Of a DNA stretch of 64,000 bases, positions 1-10,627 are shown piece after piece. Each line of letters starts with the position of its first letter. The stretch's first letter is position 1. The notes under the pieces were generated by a model that saw nothing but the letters and a program-made list of their open reading frames with translations, had not been told where the DNA came from and did not search any database. The position numbers and the translations under genes were made by a program. This DNA is from Pectobacterium actinidiae (GTDB lineage: Bacteria > Pseudomonadota > Gammaproteobacteria > Enterobacterales > Enterobacteriaceae): NCBI RefSeq assembly GCF_000803315.1, contig NZ_JRMH01000001.1:2232001-2296000 (forward strand). The letters run 5' to 3'.

Positions 1-1
1 C

Positions 2-280
<279 letters not shown>

Positions 281-309
281 GCGTTATCAGACGCACATAG
301 CACTAACGT

Positions 310-338
310 AAAAAAGCCAGACACTGTCTGGCTTTTTG
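310..338. terminator. Rho-independent terminator shared by cysB and dtpA
   Basis: The stem GCCAGAC/GTCTGGC is flanked by an A-run on the left and a T-run on the right, so it can end transcription in both directions. It lies 30 bases after the cysB stop and about 65 bases beyond the dtpA stop. Confidence 0.85.
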
Positions 339-401
339 TCATCTGGCTATCTCTAACGCTTCACCAATAACACGTCACACTATCATTTTCGCGTCCGGTT
401 A

Positions 402-1919
402 TCAGGCAGAGGCCGTCGTCGTGACGGCATCCGCAGGGGCGTCGGTGACATCCTGTGTCATACGCGTCAGTTTCGGTGCGGTCAGCAGCATCAGAACGGC
501 GATGATGCCCGTGACGATACCAATCTGCATGAAGACATTGCTATAAATCTCAAGAGACGCATGTGGGTCTACGACGTTCTCAGGCACGGCCATCATATTC
601 GCAACGTAGCCTGCGATAATGGCGGCACCGGCTGACGTCAGGAACCAGGCTCCCATAATGAAGCCCATCAGGCGCTGTGGTACCAGTTGAGCGACCATCG
701 CCAGACCCAGACCGGAAATCATCAACTCCCCGATACTTTGCAGGCCATAGCAGAGGATCAGCCAGTTGACGGACACGATACCCTGTTCGTTTGCCATGCT
801 GGCACCCCACGGCAGCACCAGAAACGCGCCGGAGCACAGCACCATGCCAACTGCAAACTTGTGCGCCATCGGCAGTTGGTCACCCATTTTGTTATACACC
901 GCAGCCAGAATCGGGCTGGCAACCATAATCCAGAACGGGTTGAGCGCCTGATACTGCTCTGGCTCAAAGGTAAAGCCTAAAATCGAGTGCTCAACGTTGC
1001 GGATGGCAAAGAAGTTGAGCGATGTTGGCATCTGGTTGTACAGCACAAAGAAGACAACGGCCTCGAGCATCAGCAGAAGGGCGACAATCATTTTCCGGCG
1101 TTCTGCACCGTGCACTGCCAGCATCTCTTTGATGAAGATGGCGACAACAGCCAGTGAAATCAGCGTCAGAATCCAACGCGCGATGCTCTGGTTGTGCAGC
1201 AGCCAGGTGGAAAGTGCAACTAACACGACAATACCCGCGAGCGTGACGGCGAGCTTCGGCAGATTAATCGGTTGGAAATCTGGCTGAGAACCTTGTGTGC
1301 TGACCCACTTACGGCAGAACATAAAGTTAACCAGCGTCAGAATCATGCCCACTACGCTCAGGGAGAAGGCAACGCTCCAGCCATAGTTCGCAGCAAGCAC
1401 CGGCGTCGCCAGCATAGAAAAGAAGGAGCCGATGTTCACCGCCATATAGTACATGGTGAAAGCACCATCCAGACGCGGATCGTCTTTCGCATAGCTGGTA
1501 GACAGTAGGGCTGAGGGGTTGGCTTTAAACAATCCGTTACCGACGGCAATGGTTGCCATACCGATATATACCCACGTCACGCTGTGGCCTGAGTAGGCAA
1601 TCATGGTGTAACCGATCGCCAGTACGATAGCACCCAGCACGATCACACGTTTGGTGCCGAGGACTTTGTCGCCTAACCAGCCACCAATGGCGACGAAACC
1701 ATATACCAACGCACTGAATGAGGAGAAGAGGGTAATGGAGTCGGTTTCGGACATGCCCAGCATTTTGACCAGATAAACCGCCATAATGCCTTGTAGACCG
1801 TAGTAACCAAAACGCTCCCATAGCTCTATGCTAAAGATGAGATAAAACGCTTTTGGCTGTTTGAAGGCGTTCATACTGACGCTTTCGGGGGATTCACTGT
1901 TGTTGTTTGCTGTTGACAC
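402..1919 (-). CDS. dtpA: Dipeptide/tripeptide:proton symporter DtpA (POT family)
   Basis: A 505-residue inner-membrane transporter of the proton-dependent oligopeptide (POT/PTR2) family that imports di- and tripeptides. The ExxERFxYY proton-coupling motif is visible at residues 32-40 (ELWERFGYY) and the PTR2 signature [15 protein letters not shown] at 154-168. The rest is a regular series of hydrophobic segments, and the length matches E. coli DtpA (TppB). In E. coli dtpA lies directly after rsxABCDGE-nth; here the same order is kept but a 2.6-kb unrelated gene intervenes. The start ATG at 1919 is followed by a polar N-terminal tail, as in the family. Confidence 0.92.
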   Translation of the reverse strand: MSTANNNSESPESVSMNAFKQPKAFYLIFSIELWERFGYYGLQGIMAVYLVKMLGMSETDSITLFSSFSALVYGFVAIGGWLGDKVLGTKRVIVLGAIVLAIGYTMIAYSGHSVTWVYIGMATIAVGNGLFKANPSALLSTSYAKDDPRLDGAFTMYYMAVNIGSFFSMLATPVLAANYGWSVAFSLSVVGMILTLVNFMFCRKWVSTQGSQPDFQPINLPKLAVTLAGIVVLVALSTWLLHNQSIARWILTLISLAVVAIFIKEMLAVHGAERRKMIVALLLMLEAVVFFVLYNQMPTSLNFFAIRNVEHSILGFTFEPEQYQALNPFWIMVASPILAAVYNKMGDQLPMAHKFAVGMVLCSGAFLVLPWGASMANEQGIVSVNWLILCYGLQSIGELMISGLGLAMVAQLVPQRLMGFIMGAWFLTSAGAAIIAGYVANMMAVPENVVDPHASLEIYSNVFMQIGIVTGIIAVLMLLTAPKLTRMTQDVTDAPADAVTTTASA

Positions 1920-2539
1920 AAAGACCTCTGATTTTACTTATCTCGTTTTTTTTAACGAGAAAATAACAAGAGTGAAGCAGTGAAACTGCAACCTCTTTTG
2001 ACTAGTTATGGGGAGGAAAAACGGCGTTATATTGACGTGATTTTACAGACAGGCAAGTCATTTGACATGTTTTGTTACAAGTGGTTTTTGTGGTGGGATA
2101 AAACCAGAAATTAAATGTTATGCAGAGTTTAATTTCATAACTTTCTTTTTCTTAAAATGATTATCTCGATTTATCGATATTGGTTTTTCAGAAAGCCATA
2201 TAATCTGCCTTTGGGTTGTAATCAAGATAATATGATTAACTATGAGTGAATAGTCGGTTTAATCTTTTGCATATGACTAAGTATGTAGTGAGTATAAAAA
2301 TACATCAAATGCGTGCGATAAAATAAAATACGACATAATCACAGAAGGTGACATTCAATCACTAAATTTTCTATTAAAAATAACTTATTAGCCTTAAATA
2401 GTGGTTACTTGTACTTTTATACAGGCATCTTGATAGAGGAATACGCTATAACATAGGATTTGGGGAGCAGCGAAACAGTAACCGCAGTTAAGCGGTTACT
2501 TTAAATAGCCATTAAATTAAATATTAATGTGCTACGCCA
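1920..2539. other. AT-rich intergenic region upstream of dtpA
   Basis: 620 bases with no convincing gene. Positions 1920-2080 should hold the dtpA promoter. From about 2080 to 2540 the base composition becomes clearly AT-rich compared with the surrounding genes, and this stretch adjoins the 3' end of the fusion gene at 2540. That is consistent with, but does not prove, an insertion boundary. Confidence 0.6.
2477..2500 (-). terminator. Hairpin downstream of the methyltransferase/desulfurase fusion gene
   Basis: A 9-bp perfect stem (AGTAACCGC/GCGGTTACT) with a 6-base loop, 40 bases beyond the stop of the 2540-5143 gene. The following minus-strand tract (TGTTTCG) is only weakly T-rich, so its terminator role is tentative. 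Confidence 0.4.
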
Positions 2540-5143
2540 TTATTCTAATGATGTTGAAATGAAGGCCGGAAAGGTCGAACTGGACATTGCCACCTCAAAA
2601 CTCTCTGCTTCTGTGTTCAAAAACCCCTTCGCAAACAGATAAAAACAATAAACGTCGCGGAAGTTCGAACCCAGACCAAGTGAAACACGTATTGCTCCGC
2701 AGTGGCCCTTGCTGAGGATCTTGTCATCAAAGGTTTTGCAGTCGAGGATTTTTTCATACTTATCAAGCTCACAGTGTTCCGCTCCGGCAGTAGTGTATGT
2801 CGCCTGCTGAACAGTGCCCAGATTGCAGAAACACCCGTTACGCACAATGATTCCCACGTTCTCCAAAGCTTGCCGGATCAAGGCGTGGGAGAAGATGGTG
2901 TTATTGCAGTCGAAAAAATTTAGCATCACTGTGGCCCCTTTATTTTTCACCGACAGTCCATACACCTGACAGAGAGGGGTAGCGAGTTTAGTGCTGTGCC
3001 GAAGTTCTGACAGTTTCAGCTCAAGCCATCGCGCAAGAGCAGATGAACGTCTCTCAACCTCTTCAAGTCCCAACTCGGAGAGAAACTGAAATCCCAAGGC
3101 AATGGCATGGAAGGAGGCATAGTTTGGCGTACCGATCTCAAATCGCCGACCATCATCACGGTACAGCAGTCGCTCCGTTGGAGACCACGGTCCCGAGTAG
3201 TAGCACACGGCACCGCCAGCAAAGGAGTGCGGCACCAGTTTATCCAGCGATGATCTCCTTGCAATAAGACAACCAGCCCCGGTCGGATAACCAAACATCT
3301 TGTAAAAGGAGATAGTCATAAAATCTGGCTTGTGTTGCGAATAATCCAGTCTGGACTGCGGGACAAACGCAGCTGCATCCAGCAAAACCATGGCTCCCTT
3401 CTCCTGTGCGGCATTAACCCACTTCAGGCTATGCCTGATACCGGTGGCGTTTGACTGCGCCGGGTATGCCAGCAGATGGGGATGCCTGGGGGACAAATTA
3501 TCCAGTGCCCGCCGCATTGAACTGTCAGGGATCTGGAGAAGCTGGTCCAGGGGAATATATTTTACCTGTGCCCCCTTTGACTTAGCGTATTCCCGAATGC
3601 TGTGGACAGAGGTGTGGTTATCTTTAGCCAGCAGAACTTCTGTTCCATTTTCGAAGGGGAACGATTCCGCCACAAGGCGGATAGCACTACTGGCGTTAGC
3701 GGTGAAGATGATTTCATACTCATCTGGTGAACAGTTGAAAAAGTGATAGATCGCCTGACGGGCCTGCTCATAAATTTCCTCGGAAGTCCTGGAACCACTG
3801 TGTGGATTGCCCAGGATAGTGCTCCTGAGCATCTTGTAATTCCCTTCAATAAGACACAGTGGTGCCAGCGTGCCACCTACATGGTCCAGATAGGTCACCT
3901 TGCGAGAGTCCATACGTGAAAAGTTGCGTGCACGAAGCGCCTCAACCTTGGCTTCAGGGTATGTGGGATATTCGGACAAGAATGCCTGCTTCATTGCCAA
4001 GTACTGCTGTAGTGGTTGAGAATTTTGCAGCAAGGGCGGTAATGTCTTTCTCTTCCTGAATGCTTCTGGCGTTAGTTGATAAAACGCGGCCAACGCTGCA
4101 AATTCAGGACCCGGAGCCTTTTTAACAGACGTGTTGCCCTTTTTATCGACCTGTCCGCGTATCAGCCAGGCTTCGACCTGATAGTGTCGGTCCGGAACCT
4201 GCGCGTTAAAAGCGCGGAGCATGGTATCCAGATGTTGCTCTCGCATGACGCTGTCACACTGGTTGAACTCTTCCAGAAGAATGCAGGCATTAAAGAGGAA
4301 TTCACGCGTATCATCGTCACTAAGCTGAAAACTCATGGGGTACAGGGTGACGCTCTCATCGTTATTCTGACACAGTCCCTCAAGGGAGAAGGCCCGGGTG
4401 ATGGGAGAGTGATCGCTCAGGCTAAGCGCTGCATCCATAATTGCAGAGGGGATACCAAAATATTTCTGCGATTCACTCCGCGCCAGATCGAATAATTCGT
4501 TGTAATGAAAAACCGTGCCGTAAATTTTTCCACCGGAACGTAGCACCCGTTTAAACTCACGGGCGATCCGAACTTTGTCCGGCGGGAACATCAGCCCAAA
4601 GCCACACACGATAATGTCAAAACTGTTGTCTGCAAAAGGCATATCGGCCATGTCCACATCCGCCATGAAGGTGACATCCCGCCTCATCTCATCACTGACC
4701 ACACGCTGTGCCATGTCAATTGCGATCTTCGACAAATCGGTCGCGGTGAGTTGGATATTAAGTGGCTTTGCCAGCCCCTCATAGATTGCAGTGGTGATTC
4801 GGCCTGTTCCACAAGCTACCTCCAGGATGCGGGTGGGCGGCGTCCTGGTATCAATATCTTTTCGAATCTCGGTGACAAGCAGTTCTCCATAGGGTTTGTA
4901 GAGTCTGGATCCTAGGACTCGCTCATAGAATTCCGTGAACGTACTCAATGACCATTGTTGATCTGACACAACCTTGCAGTGATGCTGTGCTGAATTATTC
5001 ATTGTCGGGTATCCAAAATTATCGTGGTCAACGATAACAGACCACAGTTTTAGCATTGTTTCGGAATCTTTTTCCGATTCATCGGGTGTCACTTCGCTGG
5101 GGCCTGTGCATAATTTCAGGGTTATATGAACCGTCTGATTCAT
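2540..5143 (-). CDS. Fusion of a SAM-dependent methyltransferase and a MoCo-sulfurase-like class V PLP enzyme
   Basis: This 867-residue protein has two recognisable parts. Residues about 70-215 form a class I methyltransferase, with SAM-binding motif ILEVACGTGRI at 106-116 and an acidic post-motif (TATDLS, 133-138). Residues about 405-840 form a class V aminotransferase/cysteine desulfurase fold; the PLP lysine is probably K615 in SFYKMFGYPTGAG. RNGCFCNLG at 768-776 resembles the cysteine-containing motif of molybdenum-cofactor sulfurases. Residues about 220-400 were not recognised. The MoCo-sulfurase C-terminal MOSC domain is missing. The gene splits the usual nth-dtpA neighbourhood, has AT-rich DNA on its 3' side, and no partner gene follows. 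The start is uncertain: ATG codons at 5143, 5056 and 5002 all lack a strong ribosome-binding site. A role in sulfur transfer followed by methylation is inference only. Confidence 0.75.
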   Translation of the reverse strand: MNQTVHITLKLCTGPSEVTPDESEKDSETMLKLWSVIVDHDNFGYPTMNNSAQHHCKVVSDQQWSLSTFTEFYERVLGSRLYKPYGELLVTEIRKDIDTRTPPTRILEVACGTGRITTAIYEGLAKPLNIQLTATDLSKIAIDMAQRVVSDEMRRDVTFMADVDMADMPFADNSFDIIVCGFGLMFPPDKVRIAREFKRVLRSGGKIYGTVFHYNELFDLARSESQKYFGIPSAIMDAALSLSDHSPITRAFSLEGLCQNNDESVTLYPMSFQLSDDDTREFLFNACILLEEFNQCDSVMREQHLDTMLRAFNAQVPDRHYQVEAWLIRGQVDKKGNTSVKKAPGPEFAALAAFYQLTPEAFRKRKTLPPLLQNSQPLQQYLAMKQAFLSEYPTYPEAKVEALRARNFSRMDSRKVTYLDHVGGTLAPLCLIEGNYKMLRSTILGNPHSGSRTSEEIYEQARQAIYHFFNCSPDEYEIIFTANASSAIRLVAESFPFENGTEVLLAKDNHTSVHSIREYAKSKGAQVKYIPLDQLLQIPDSSMRRALDNLSPRHPHLLAYPAQSNATGIRHSLKWVNAAQEKGAMVLLDAAAFVPQSRLDYSQHKPDFMTISFYKMFGYPTGAGCLIARRSSLDKLVPHSFAGGAVCYYSGPWSPTERLLYRDDGRRFEIGTPNYASFHAIALGFQFLSELGLEEVERRSSALARWLELKLSELRHSTKLATPLCQVYGLSVKNKGATVMLNFFDCNNTIFSHALIRQALENVGIIVRNGCFCNLGTVQQATYTTAGAEHCELDKYEKILDCKTFDDKILSKGHCGAIRVSLGLGSNFRDVYCFYLFAKGFLNTEAESFEVAMSSSTFPAFISTSLE

Positions 5144-5155
5144 ACAGGCCTGTAT
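5142..5155. promoter_or_regulatory. 14-bp perfect palindrome at the start of the fusion gene
   Basis: ATACAGGCCTGTAT is perfectly self-complementary and overlaps the first possible start codon of the gene at 2540-5143. It could be an operator, or a sign that translation really begins further in. The half-site order is opposite to a LexA box. Function unknown. Confidence 0.35.
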
Positions 5156-5303
5156 ACCGCTTCAAAACGTAGTTCATACTATTTTTTGTGAAAATCCCGT
5201 GAAAATGGACGGCTGAACGTTATGTCCATAATGAAAATAAACGAGGAAATGACAGGGTCATTCTGACTGCAGGATAACTATAGACGAGGCGGAGTGAGGA
5301 ATA

Positions 5304-5341
5304 ACGGAAAAGACGATCTGGCGAGAGGGAATTTCACCAGA
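5304..5341 (-). terminator. Terminator of the rsx-nth operon
   Basis: Reading the minus strand, an 8-bp stem (TCTGGTGA/TCGCCAGA, one G-U pair) is followed by a T-rich tract (CGTCTTTTCC). It starts about 10 bases after the nth stop. Confidence 0.6.
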
Positions 5342-5351
5342 CCACAGCAGA

Positions 5352-5987
5352 TTAGGCGTCGACCTTCTCGCCAAATTCACATAAATCTTCAATCAGGCAG
5401 GAGCCGCAGCGTGGTTTACGAGCAATACAGGTGTAACGGCCATGCAGGATGAGCCAGTGATGGCAGTCGACTTTAAATGCTGCCGGAACGACTTTCAGCA
5501 GTTTTTCCTCTACCTGTTCGACATTTTTACCCGGTGCGAATCCTGTCCGGTTACTGACGCGAAAAATGTGAGTATCAACGGCAATCGTCGGCCAGCCAAA
5601 CGCGGTATTCAGAACAACGTTTGCTGTTTTCCGACCTACGCCGGGTAAGGCTTCCAATGCGGCGCGATCTTCAGGAACCTGCCCTTGATGCTTTTCCAGC
5701 AACAAACGGCAAGTTTTGATGACGTTCTCCGCTTTGCTGTTAAACAGGCCGATCGTCTTGATGTAGCCTTTCACACCGTCAACACCGAGTTCGAGCAGGG
5801 CTTCTGGCGTGTTGGCAACAGGATAGAGTTTTGCGGTGGCTTTGTTGACGCTGACATCGGTTGCCTGTGCGGAAAGCAGTACCGCGATCAACAGTTCAAA
5901 CGGCGTGCTGAAATTTAACTCTGTCGTCGGGTGGGGATTGTTGTCGCGTAAACGCGTTAAGATCTCAATCCGTTTGGCCTTGTTCAC
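5352..5987 (-). CDS. nth: Endonuclease III, DNA glycosylase/AP lyase
   Basis: A 211-residue base-excision repair enzyme that removes oxidised pyrimidines and cleaves the abasic site. The helix-hairpin-helix GVGRKTA carries catalytic K120, and D138 sits in AVDTHIF, at the same numbers as in E. coli. The [4Fe-4S] cluster ligands are C187, C194, C197 and C203 in the C-x6-C-x2-C-x5-C spacing. The start codon overlaps the rsxE stop by 4 bases, so nth is the last gene of the rsx operon, as in E. coli. Confidence 0.97.
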   Translation of the reverse strand: MNKAKRIEILTRLRDNNPHPTTELNFSTPFELLIAVLLSAQATDVSVNKATAKLYPVANTPEALLELGVDGVKGYIKTIGLFNSKAENVIKTCRLLLEKHQGQVPEDRAALEALPGVGRKTANVVLNTAFGWPTIAVDTHIFRVSNRTGFAPGKNVEQVEEKLLKVVPAAFKVDCHHWLILHGRYTCIARKPRCGSCLIEDLCEFGEKVDA

Positions 5988-6691
5988 AGCGATTCCCCTA
6001 CGGCACCCGTCACCGGTGCCGTTTTCCCTTCGGCAACAGCAGCACGGGCTCGGCGTTGTTTCATTTTCTCATCGATCAAATATTTCACGGCCAGCAACAG
6101 TCCCAGACCGATAAACGCGCCCGGAGGCAGCATCGCCAGCAGGAAAGGGGAATCAAGGTGGACAACCTCAATGCGGAGAACCTTAGCCCAACTGCCCAGC
6201 AGTAAATCCGCGCCGTCGAATAGCGTGCCGTTACCCAGAATTTCACGTAAAGAACCGAGCACCACCAGTGCGCTGGTCGCCCCTAAACCCATAGCCAGAC
6301 CATCAATGGCGGAAGGGAAAACCGCATTCTTTGAGGCAAAGGCTTCTGCCCGACCAATAACGATACAGTTCGTCACGATCAGCGGAATAAAAATCCCCAA
6401 AGACTGGTATAACCCGTAGGCATAGGCGTTGATCAACATCTGCACGGTACTGACCACCGAAGCGATGATCATGACGTAAATGGGAATACGGATTTCCGCG
6501 GGTACCCAGCGGCGTAACGCGGAGACAGCCATATTGGTACAGGTGAGAACCAGCGTAGTTGCCAGCCCTAATCCCAGCGCGTTAGTCGCGGTTGATGACA
6601 CAGCCAGCAGGGGACACAGGCCCAGCAATTGAACCAGTGCTGAGTTGTTTTTCCATAACCCTTCAACGAAAAGTGCTTTGGTTTGACTCAT
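5984..6691 (-). CDS. rsxE: Electron transport complex subunit RsxE
   Basis: A 235-residue integral inner-membrane subunit of the Rsx/Rnf complex with about six hydrophobic segments. The family signature [16 protein letters not shown] lies near the N terminus (residues about 20-35). RsxE and RsxA are homologous membrane halves of the complex. The gene overlaps rsxG upstream (4 bases) and nth downstream (4 bases), which implies translational coupling. The C-terminal tail is charged and cytoplasmic. In E. coli the complex keeps SoxR reduced. Confidence 0.95.
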   Translation of the reverse strand: MSQTKALFVEGLWKNNSALVQLLGLCPLLAVSSTATNALGLGLATTLVLTCTNMAVSALRRWVPAEIRIPIYVMIIASVVSTVQMLINAYAYGLYQSLGIFIPLIVTNCIVIGRAEAFASKNAVFPSAIDGLAMGLGATSALVVLGSLREILGNGTLFDGADLLLGSWAKVLRIEVVHLDSPFLLAMLPPGAFIGLGLLLAVKYLIDEKMKQRRARAAVAEGKTAPVTGAVGESL

Positions 6692-7317
6692 TGGTTCTCT
6701 CCACAGGCGGATAGCGTGTTGATTTGTGATGGCAGAGTTTGCAGGTAAAGGGCGCTGCGTTTTACGCTGTTAATGACGGCGCGCGGCGTAATCGTGGCAC
6801 CGGTAAATTGATCAAACATTCCGCCTTCCTTTTTCACTGCCCAGCGGGCGTCATGCTCGCCCTGTACCATTAGCCCATTAAACCGAGTGATCCAGTCAGA
6901 AATTCGCACTTCGATTTTATCACCCAGTCCCGGCGTTTCATGGTGCTCAGTGACGCGGACGCCGAGTACCTTGCCATGAAAATCAGCCCCAACCAGCAGC
7001 CGAATAGCGCCAGAATAACCATCCGGCGCGGTACTTTCCAGTGCGGCAGCAACCGGTTCGCCATTCTGGCGAGCGATGAAAATGCGGTGCGGTGCTGATG
7101 ATCCCAATGCCGGATTGGTGACAATGTAACACTCTTTCTGAATGTCACTATTGTATAGCTCGGCGGGAACGACCTGATCCAACAGCATCTTTTGTTGCAA
7201 CATCGCCTGATGCGAAATTGTGGGTTCCGTTAATATGTTCACGATGGCTGTGATTGCCGTCGTGAATGCCGCAAAAAGAGCCAGTGTCATCGCGTGGCGG
7301 CGCATAGTGGTAAACAT
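6688..7317 (-). CDS. rsxG: Electron transport complex subunit RsxG (covalent FMN carrier)
   Basis: A 209-residue protein with one N-terminal membrane anchor (residues about 9-27) and a periplasmic FMN-binding domain. The flavinylation motif appears as [11 protein letters not shown] near residue 170, where the threonine of TGAT takes FMN through a phosphoester bond in this family. It passes electrons within the Rsx complex. The stop overlaps the rsxE start, and 10 bases separate it from rsxD. Confidence 0.95.
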   Translation of the reverse strand: MFTTMRRHAMTLALFAAFTTAITAIVNILTEPTISHQAMLQQKMLLDQVVPAELYNSDIQKECYIVTNPALGSSAPHRIFIARQNGEPVAAALESTAPDGYSGAIRLLVGADFHGKVLGVRVTEHHETPGLGDKIEVRISDWITRFNGLMVQGEHDARWAVKKEGGMFDQFTGATITPRAVINSVKRSALYLQTLPSQINTLSACGENQ

Positions 7318-7327
7318 TATCTGCTCC

Positions 7328-8383
7328 TCAGCGATGGTGGCCGTAAGCGCGCGGCTTGGTGTAATAGTCGATCAGCGGCACGGTAATGTTTGCGAGCAGA
7401 ACGGCAAACGCGACGCCATCTGGGTAGCCACCGTAGGTACGAATCAGCCAGACCAGTAATCCAATCAGCGCGCCGAAAATCAGACGCCCCCGGTTTGTGG
7501 TTGACGCGGTAACAGGATCGGTCGCAATGAAAAATGCGCCGAGCATGGTGGCTCCAGACAGCAGGTGTAGCATCGGTAGCGCGAATTTCTCCGGCGCGAT
7601 GATCCAGCTTAGCGAGGCACAGAACATCAGCGACAGCAGGAAACTGACCGGAATATGCCAGCGAATGGTGCCACGCATCAACAAAAACAGTCCACCGATG
7701 AGAAAACCGATATTCACCCACTGCCAACCAATACCGGACAGCGATTGGGCAAACATCGGCTGTTGCAGAATGTCCTGCGGCGTTTGGCCGGAGCGCAGGC
7801 TGGTTTTAAACGTATCCAGCGGGGTGGCTTGGCTGATGCCATCAACATTGTGCATCAATTGCTGCATGGTGTGCCCGTCAGGCGTGTGTCCGGTAAAGAT
7901 AATCACTAATGCATCATGGAAGCCGACGGGAATGGTTTGCAGCGGCGCGGGCGGTAGCCAGCTTGTCATCTGAACCGGGAAAGAGATCAGCAGCACTACA
8001 TAGCCAATCATCGCGGGGTTAAACGGGTTTTGCCCTAAACCGCCATACAGCTGTTTGGCGATAATGATAGCGAAGACGGTTGCCATGACCACCATCCACC
8101 AGGGGGCGAGCGGCGGCAGGCTGATACCGAGCAGCACGGCAGTCAGTAGTGCGGAATTATCAGCCAGCGTGGTGCGAACCGCGAATTTCCTCAGTGACAA
8201 CGTCACGGCTTCTGCGACAAGGGCGGTGGCTGACGCCAGCCCGAGCTGGATCAGGTTGCCGTAGCCAAAGAAATAGACCTGCGCCAGTATGCCCGGGAGG
8301 CAGGCCAGAATAACCAACAGCATGATACGCTGTGTGCGTTGCTGGTTATGGGTGAACGGTGAACTCGCAATTCTAAAAGCCAT
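7328..8383 (-). CDS. rsxD: Electron transport complex subunit RsxD
   Basis: A 351-residue integral membrane subunit of the NqrB/RnfD family. It carries several transmembrane helices and the SGATML motif (in [18 protein letters not shown]), whose threonine is the covalent FMN site in homologues. The start follows the rsxC stop with no gap. E. coli RsxD is 352 residues, so the gene looks intact. Confidence 0.95.
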   Translation of the reverse strand: MAFRIASSPFTHNQQRTQRIMLLVILACLPGILAQVYFFGYGNLIQLGLASATALVAEAVTLSLRKFAVRTTLADNSALLTAVLLGISLPPLAPWWMVVMATVFAIIIAKQLYGGLGQNPFNPAMIGYVVLLISFPVQMTSWLPPAPLQTIPVGFHDALVIIFTGHTPDGHTMQQLMHNVDGISQATPLDTFKTSLRSGQTPQDILQQPMFAQSLSGIGWQWVNIGFLIGGLFLLMRGTIRWHIPVSFLLSLMFCASLSWIIAPEKFALPMLHLLSGATMLGAFFIATDPVTASTTNRGRLIFGALIGLLVWLIRTYGGYPDGVAFAVLLANITVPLIDYYTKPRAYGHHR

Positions 8384-10627
8384 TTATTCCTCTTGATATG
8401 ACGATGCCTGCGCGGCTTTACGGGCTTTAACGCGAGCGATAGCAGCTGCCACGGCAGCCTTACGCGGATCTTCCGGTTCTTGCACTTCCACGACGGCGAC
8501 GGGTTCTGTCACCACGTCAGGGGTTGCTGATGAAACCGGTTCTTCCGCGTTTGTTGTGGACTGCTGAGCGGCTTTACGGGCTTTAACGCGCGCGATAGCG
8601 GCAGCCACAGCAGCCTTACGCGGATCTTCTGGCTCTTGCACTTCCACGACGGCGACGGGTTCTGTCACCACACCAGTGGGAGTTGATAAAACCGGTTCTT
8701 CCGCGTTTGTTGCGGACTGCTGTGCGGCTTTACGGGCCTTAACGCGCGCGATAGCAGCTGCCACGGCTGCTTTACGCGGATCTTCCGGCTCTTGTACTTC
8801 CGCGACGGCGACGGGTTCTGTCACCACATCAGTGGGGGCTGATAAAACCGGATCTTCAGTGTTTGTTGCGGACTGCTGGGCAGCCTTACGCGCTTTAACG
8901 CGTGCCAGAGCGGCGGCCACGGCTGCTTTGCGCGGATCGTCAGGTTCGGTAACAGGAACATCGACTGCTGGCGTTTCCTGCTGGGTCTGTTTTTCACGTG
9001 CCTGTTCTTCACGTGCTAAAGCTTTGCGGGCAGCGCGCGCGGCGATGGCTGCACTGTTATCCGGCTCTGCATCAGGGATGACCTCGATGGGTGAACCGAC
9101 CTCTGTTGCGGCAGTTTGCTTACGACGTACGCGCTCCAACGCAGCCTGAACGGCATCTTTATCCGTGGTGGATACGCCAGCCGCAGCCTGTTTATGACGC
9201 CGTTCGCGAGCCGCTTTTTCCCGCTCCAGACGAGCCTGTTTAGCATCAAAGCGCACTTTGGCCTGTGCGGCACGCTGTGCCTCTTCGTCGATGGCCCGAA
9301 TTTCGGCCTTTTCCTGACGGTAATACTGCACCAGCGGAATATTGCTGGGGCAGACGTAAGCGCAGGCACCGCATTCGATGCAGTCAAACAGATGATGATT
9401 GCGGGCTTTTTCGTGTTCCTGCCCGCGGCTGAACCAGTAAAGCTGTTGCGGCAAGAGTCCCGCCGGACAGGCGTCGGCACATTTGCTACAGCGAATACAG
9501 GATTGTTCTTCGGCAACCGGCTCCATTTCCGTATGTGACGGTGCGAGCAGGCAGTTGCTGATTTTGACGATAGGGACATCCAACGATGGCAGAGTAAAGC
9601 CCATCAACGGCCCACCCATCACCACCATCGGCTGTTTATTGACGTGGAAGCCGCCCTGTTTGAGCAGGTGGCGTACTGGTGTTCCCAATCGTGCCCAGAC
9701 GTTGCCGGGCTGACGCAAGGCTTCACCGGTCAGCGTCACCACGCGTTCGGTGAGCGGTTCGCCGTCAATTACGGCACGTTTGATAGCAAAGGCCGTACCG
9801 ACGTTCTGCATTAGCACGCCAATGGCGGCGGAATGTTTACCGAACGGGACTTCTTTGCCCGTCAGAATCTTGGTGAGCTGCTTGGCACCGCCTGACGGAT
9901 ATTTGGTTGGGATAACGCGCAATTGCATGTCGCTGCGTTTACCCAAGGCCAGTTTCAGAGCGCGGATGGCTTCCGGTTTGTTGTCTTCGATCCCGATCAG
10001 AATGCGTTTTGGCTGCAACAGGAATGACAAAATCTCGACGCCCTGAACAATCTCGTCGGCGCACTCCTGCATGAGTCGATCGTCGGCGGTGATATAGGGT
10101 TCACATTCTGCGCCGTTAATAATCAGGGTTTCAATCCCGCGCATCCCACCTTGTAACTTGGCTGCGGTAGGGAAGCCTGCGCCGCCTAAACCCGCAATGC
10201 CAGCCTGATGGAGATGGGCAAGTAAGGTATCAACGCTCTGCGCACGGTAGTCCGTAAAGGTCTGACGCTCGCACCAGCGATCGTCGCCATCCGGTATGAT
10301 AATGATACTGAGTTCGGACAGACCCGAAGGGTGCGCCGTCGTGTGCTGACGAATCGCATTCACGGTTCCCGACGTCGGTGCGTGAACGGGCAAGGTGCGG
10401 CCTTTTCCCCGCGTCAATGGCTGACCACGCAGGACTTTATCGCCGACGCTGACGCAGATCTCGCCTTCCGGCCCCAGATGCTGCTTGAGCGGAATAATGA
10501 ACTGTTCTGGCAGTGGGATCTGGCGCAGTGGCGTCTGGCTTGACTGCATCTTCATTTCCGGCGGATGAATGCCTCCGTCGAAATCCCAGATCCTGTCTTT
10601 TTTAAAGGCGGAAAACAGCTTAAGCAT
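8384..10627 (-). CDS. rsxC: Electron transport complex subunit RsxC with a repeat-extended C terminus
   Basis: A 747-residue soluble subunit of the NqrF/NuoF-like RnfC family that brings electrons into the Rsx complex. The N-terminal part carries the nucleotide/FMN fold ([12 protein letters not shown], residues about 145-157). Two ferredoxin-type 4Fe-4S motifs follow, [12 protein letters not shown] and [12 protein letters not shown], near residues 375-425. After about residue 440 the protein is a charged, alanine-rich helical tail ending in four copies of a 52-residue repeat built on [20 protein letters not shown]. The tail is known to vary in copy number among enterobacterial RsxC proteins. 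The first 8 bases overlap the end of rsxB. Confidence 0.95.
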   Translation of the reverse strand: MLKLFSAFKKDRIWDFDGGIHPPEMKMQSSQTPLRQIPLPEQFIIPLKQHLGPEGEICVSVGDKVLRGQPLTRGKGRTLPVHAPTSGTVNAIRQHTTAHPSGLSELSIIIIPDGDDRWCERQTFTDYRAQSVDTLLAHLHQAGIAGLGGAGFPTAAKLQGGMRGIETLIINGAECEPYITADDRLMQECADEIVQGVEILSFLLQPKRILIGIEDNKPEAIRALKLALGKRSDMQLRVIPTKYPSGGAKQLTKILTGKEVPFGKHSAAIGVLMQNVGTAFAIKRAVIDGEPLTERVVTLTGEALRQPGNVWARLGTPVRHLLKQGGFHVNKQPMVVMGGPLMGFTLPSLDVPIVKISNCLLAPSHTEMEPVAEEQSCIRCSKCADACPAGLLPQQLYWFSRGQEHEKARNHHLFDCIECGACAYVCPSNIPLVQYYRQEKAEIRAIDEEAQRAAQAKVRFDAKQARLEREKAARERRHKQAAAGVSTTDKDAVQAALERVRRKQTAATEVGSPIEVIPDAEPDNSAAIAARAARKALAREEQAREKQTQQETPAVDVPVTEPDDPRKAAVAAALARVKARKAAQQSATNTEDPVLSAPTDVVTEPVAVAEVQEPEDPRKAAVAAAIARVKARKAAQQSATNAEEPVLSTPTGVVTEPVAVVEVQEPEDPRKAAVAAAIARVKARKAAQQSTTNAEEPVSSATPDVVTEPVAVVEVQEPEDPRKAAVAAAIARVKARKAAQASSYQEE
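8387..8947 (-). repeat. Tandem 156-bp repeats inside rsxC
   Basis: Three full 156-bp units and one partial unit (8387-8479, 8480-8635, 8636-8791, 8792-8947) encode 52-residue repeats that start with EP(E/D)[10 protein letters not shown]. Units 2-4 are almost identical at DNA level and the first is slightly diverged, which points to recent expansion by slippage or recombination. Confidence 0.85.

Noticed and set aside
5142..5155. LexA box at the fusion gene start
   Set aside because: A LexA box has CTGT on the left and ACAG on the right; this palindrome has the reverse order.
8387..8947. Tandem repeats as a possible CRISPR array
   Set aside because: The repeats are 156 bp, in frame and coding for RsxC; there are no spacers or cas genes.
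8676..9149. Long open frame on the plus strand across rsxC
   Set aside because: It is opposite the rsxC repeats, is low-complexity (alanine and serine rich), and the rsxC frame is clearly the real gene.
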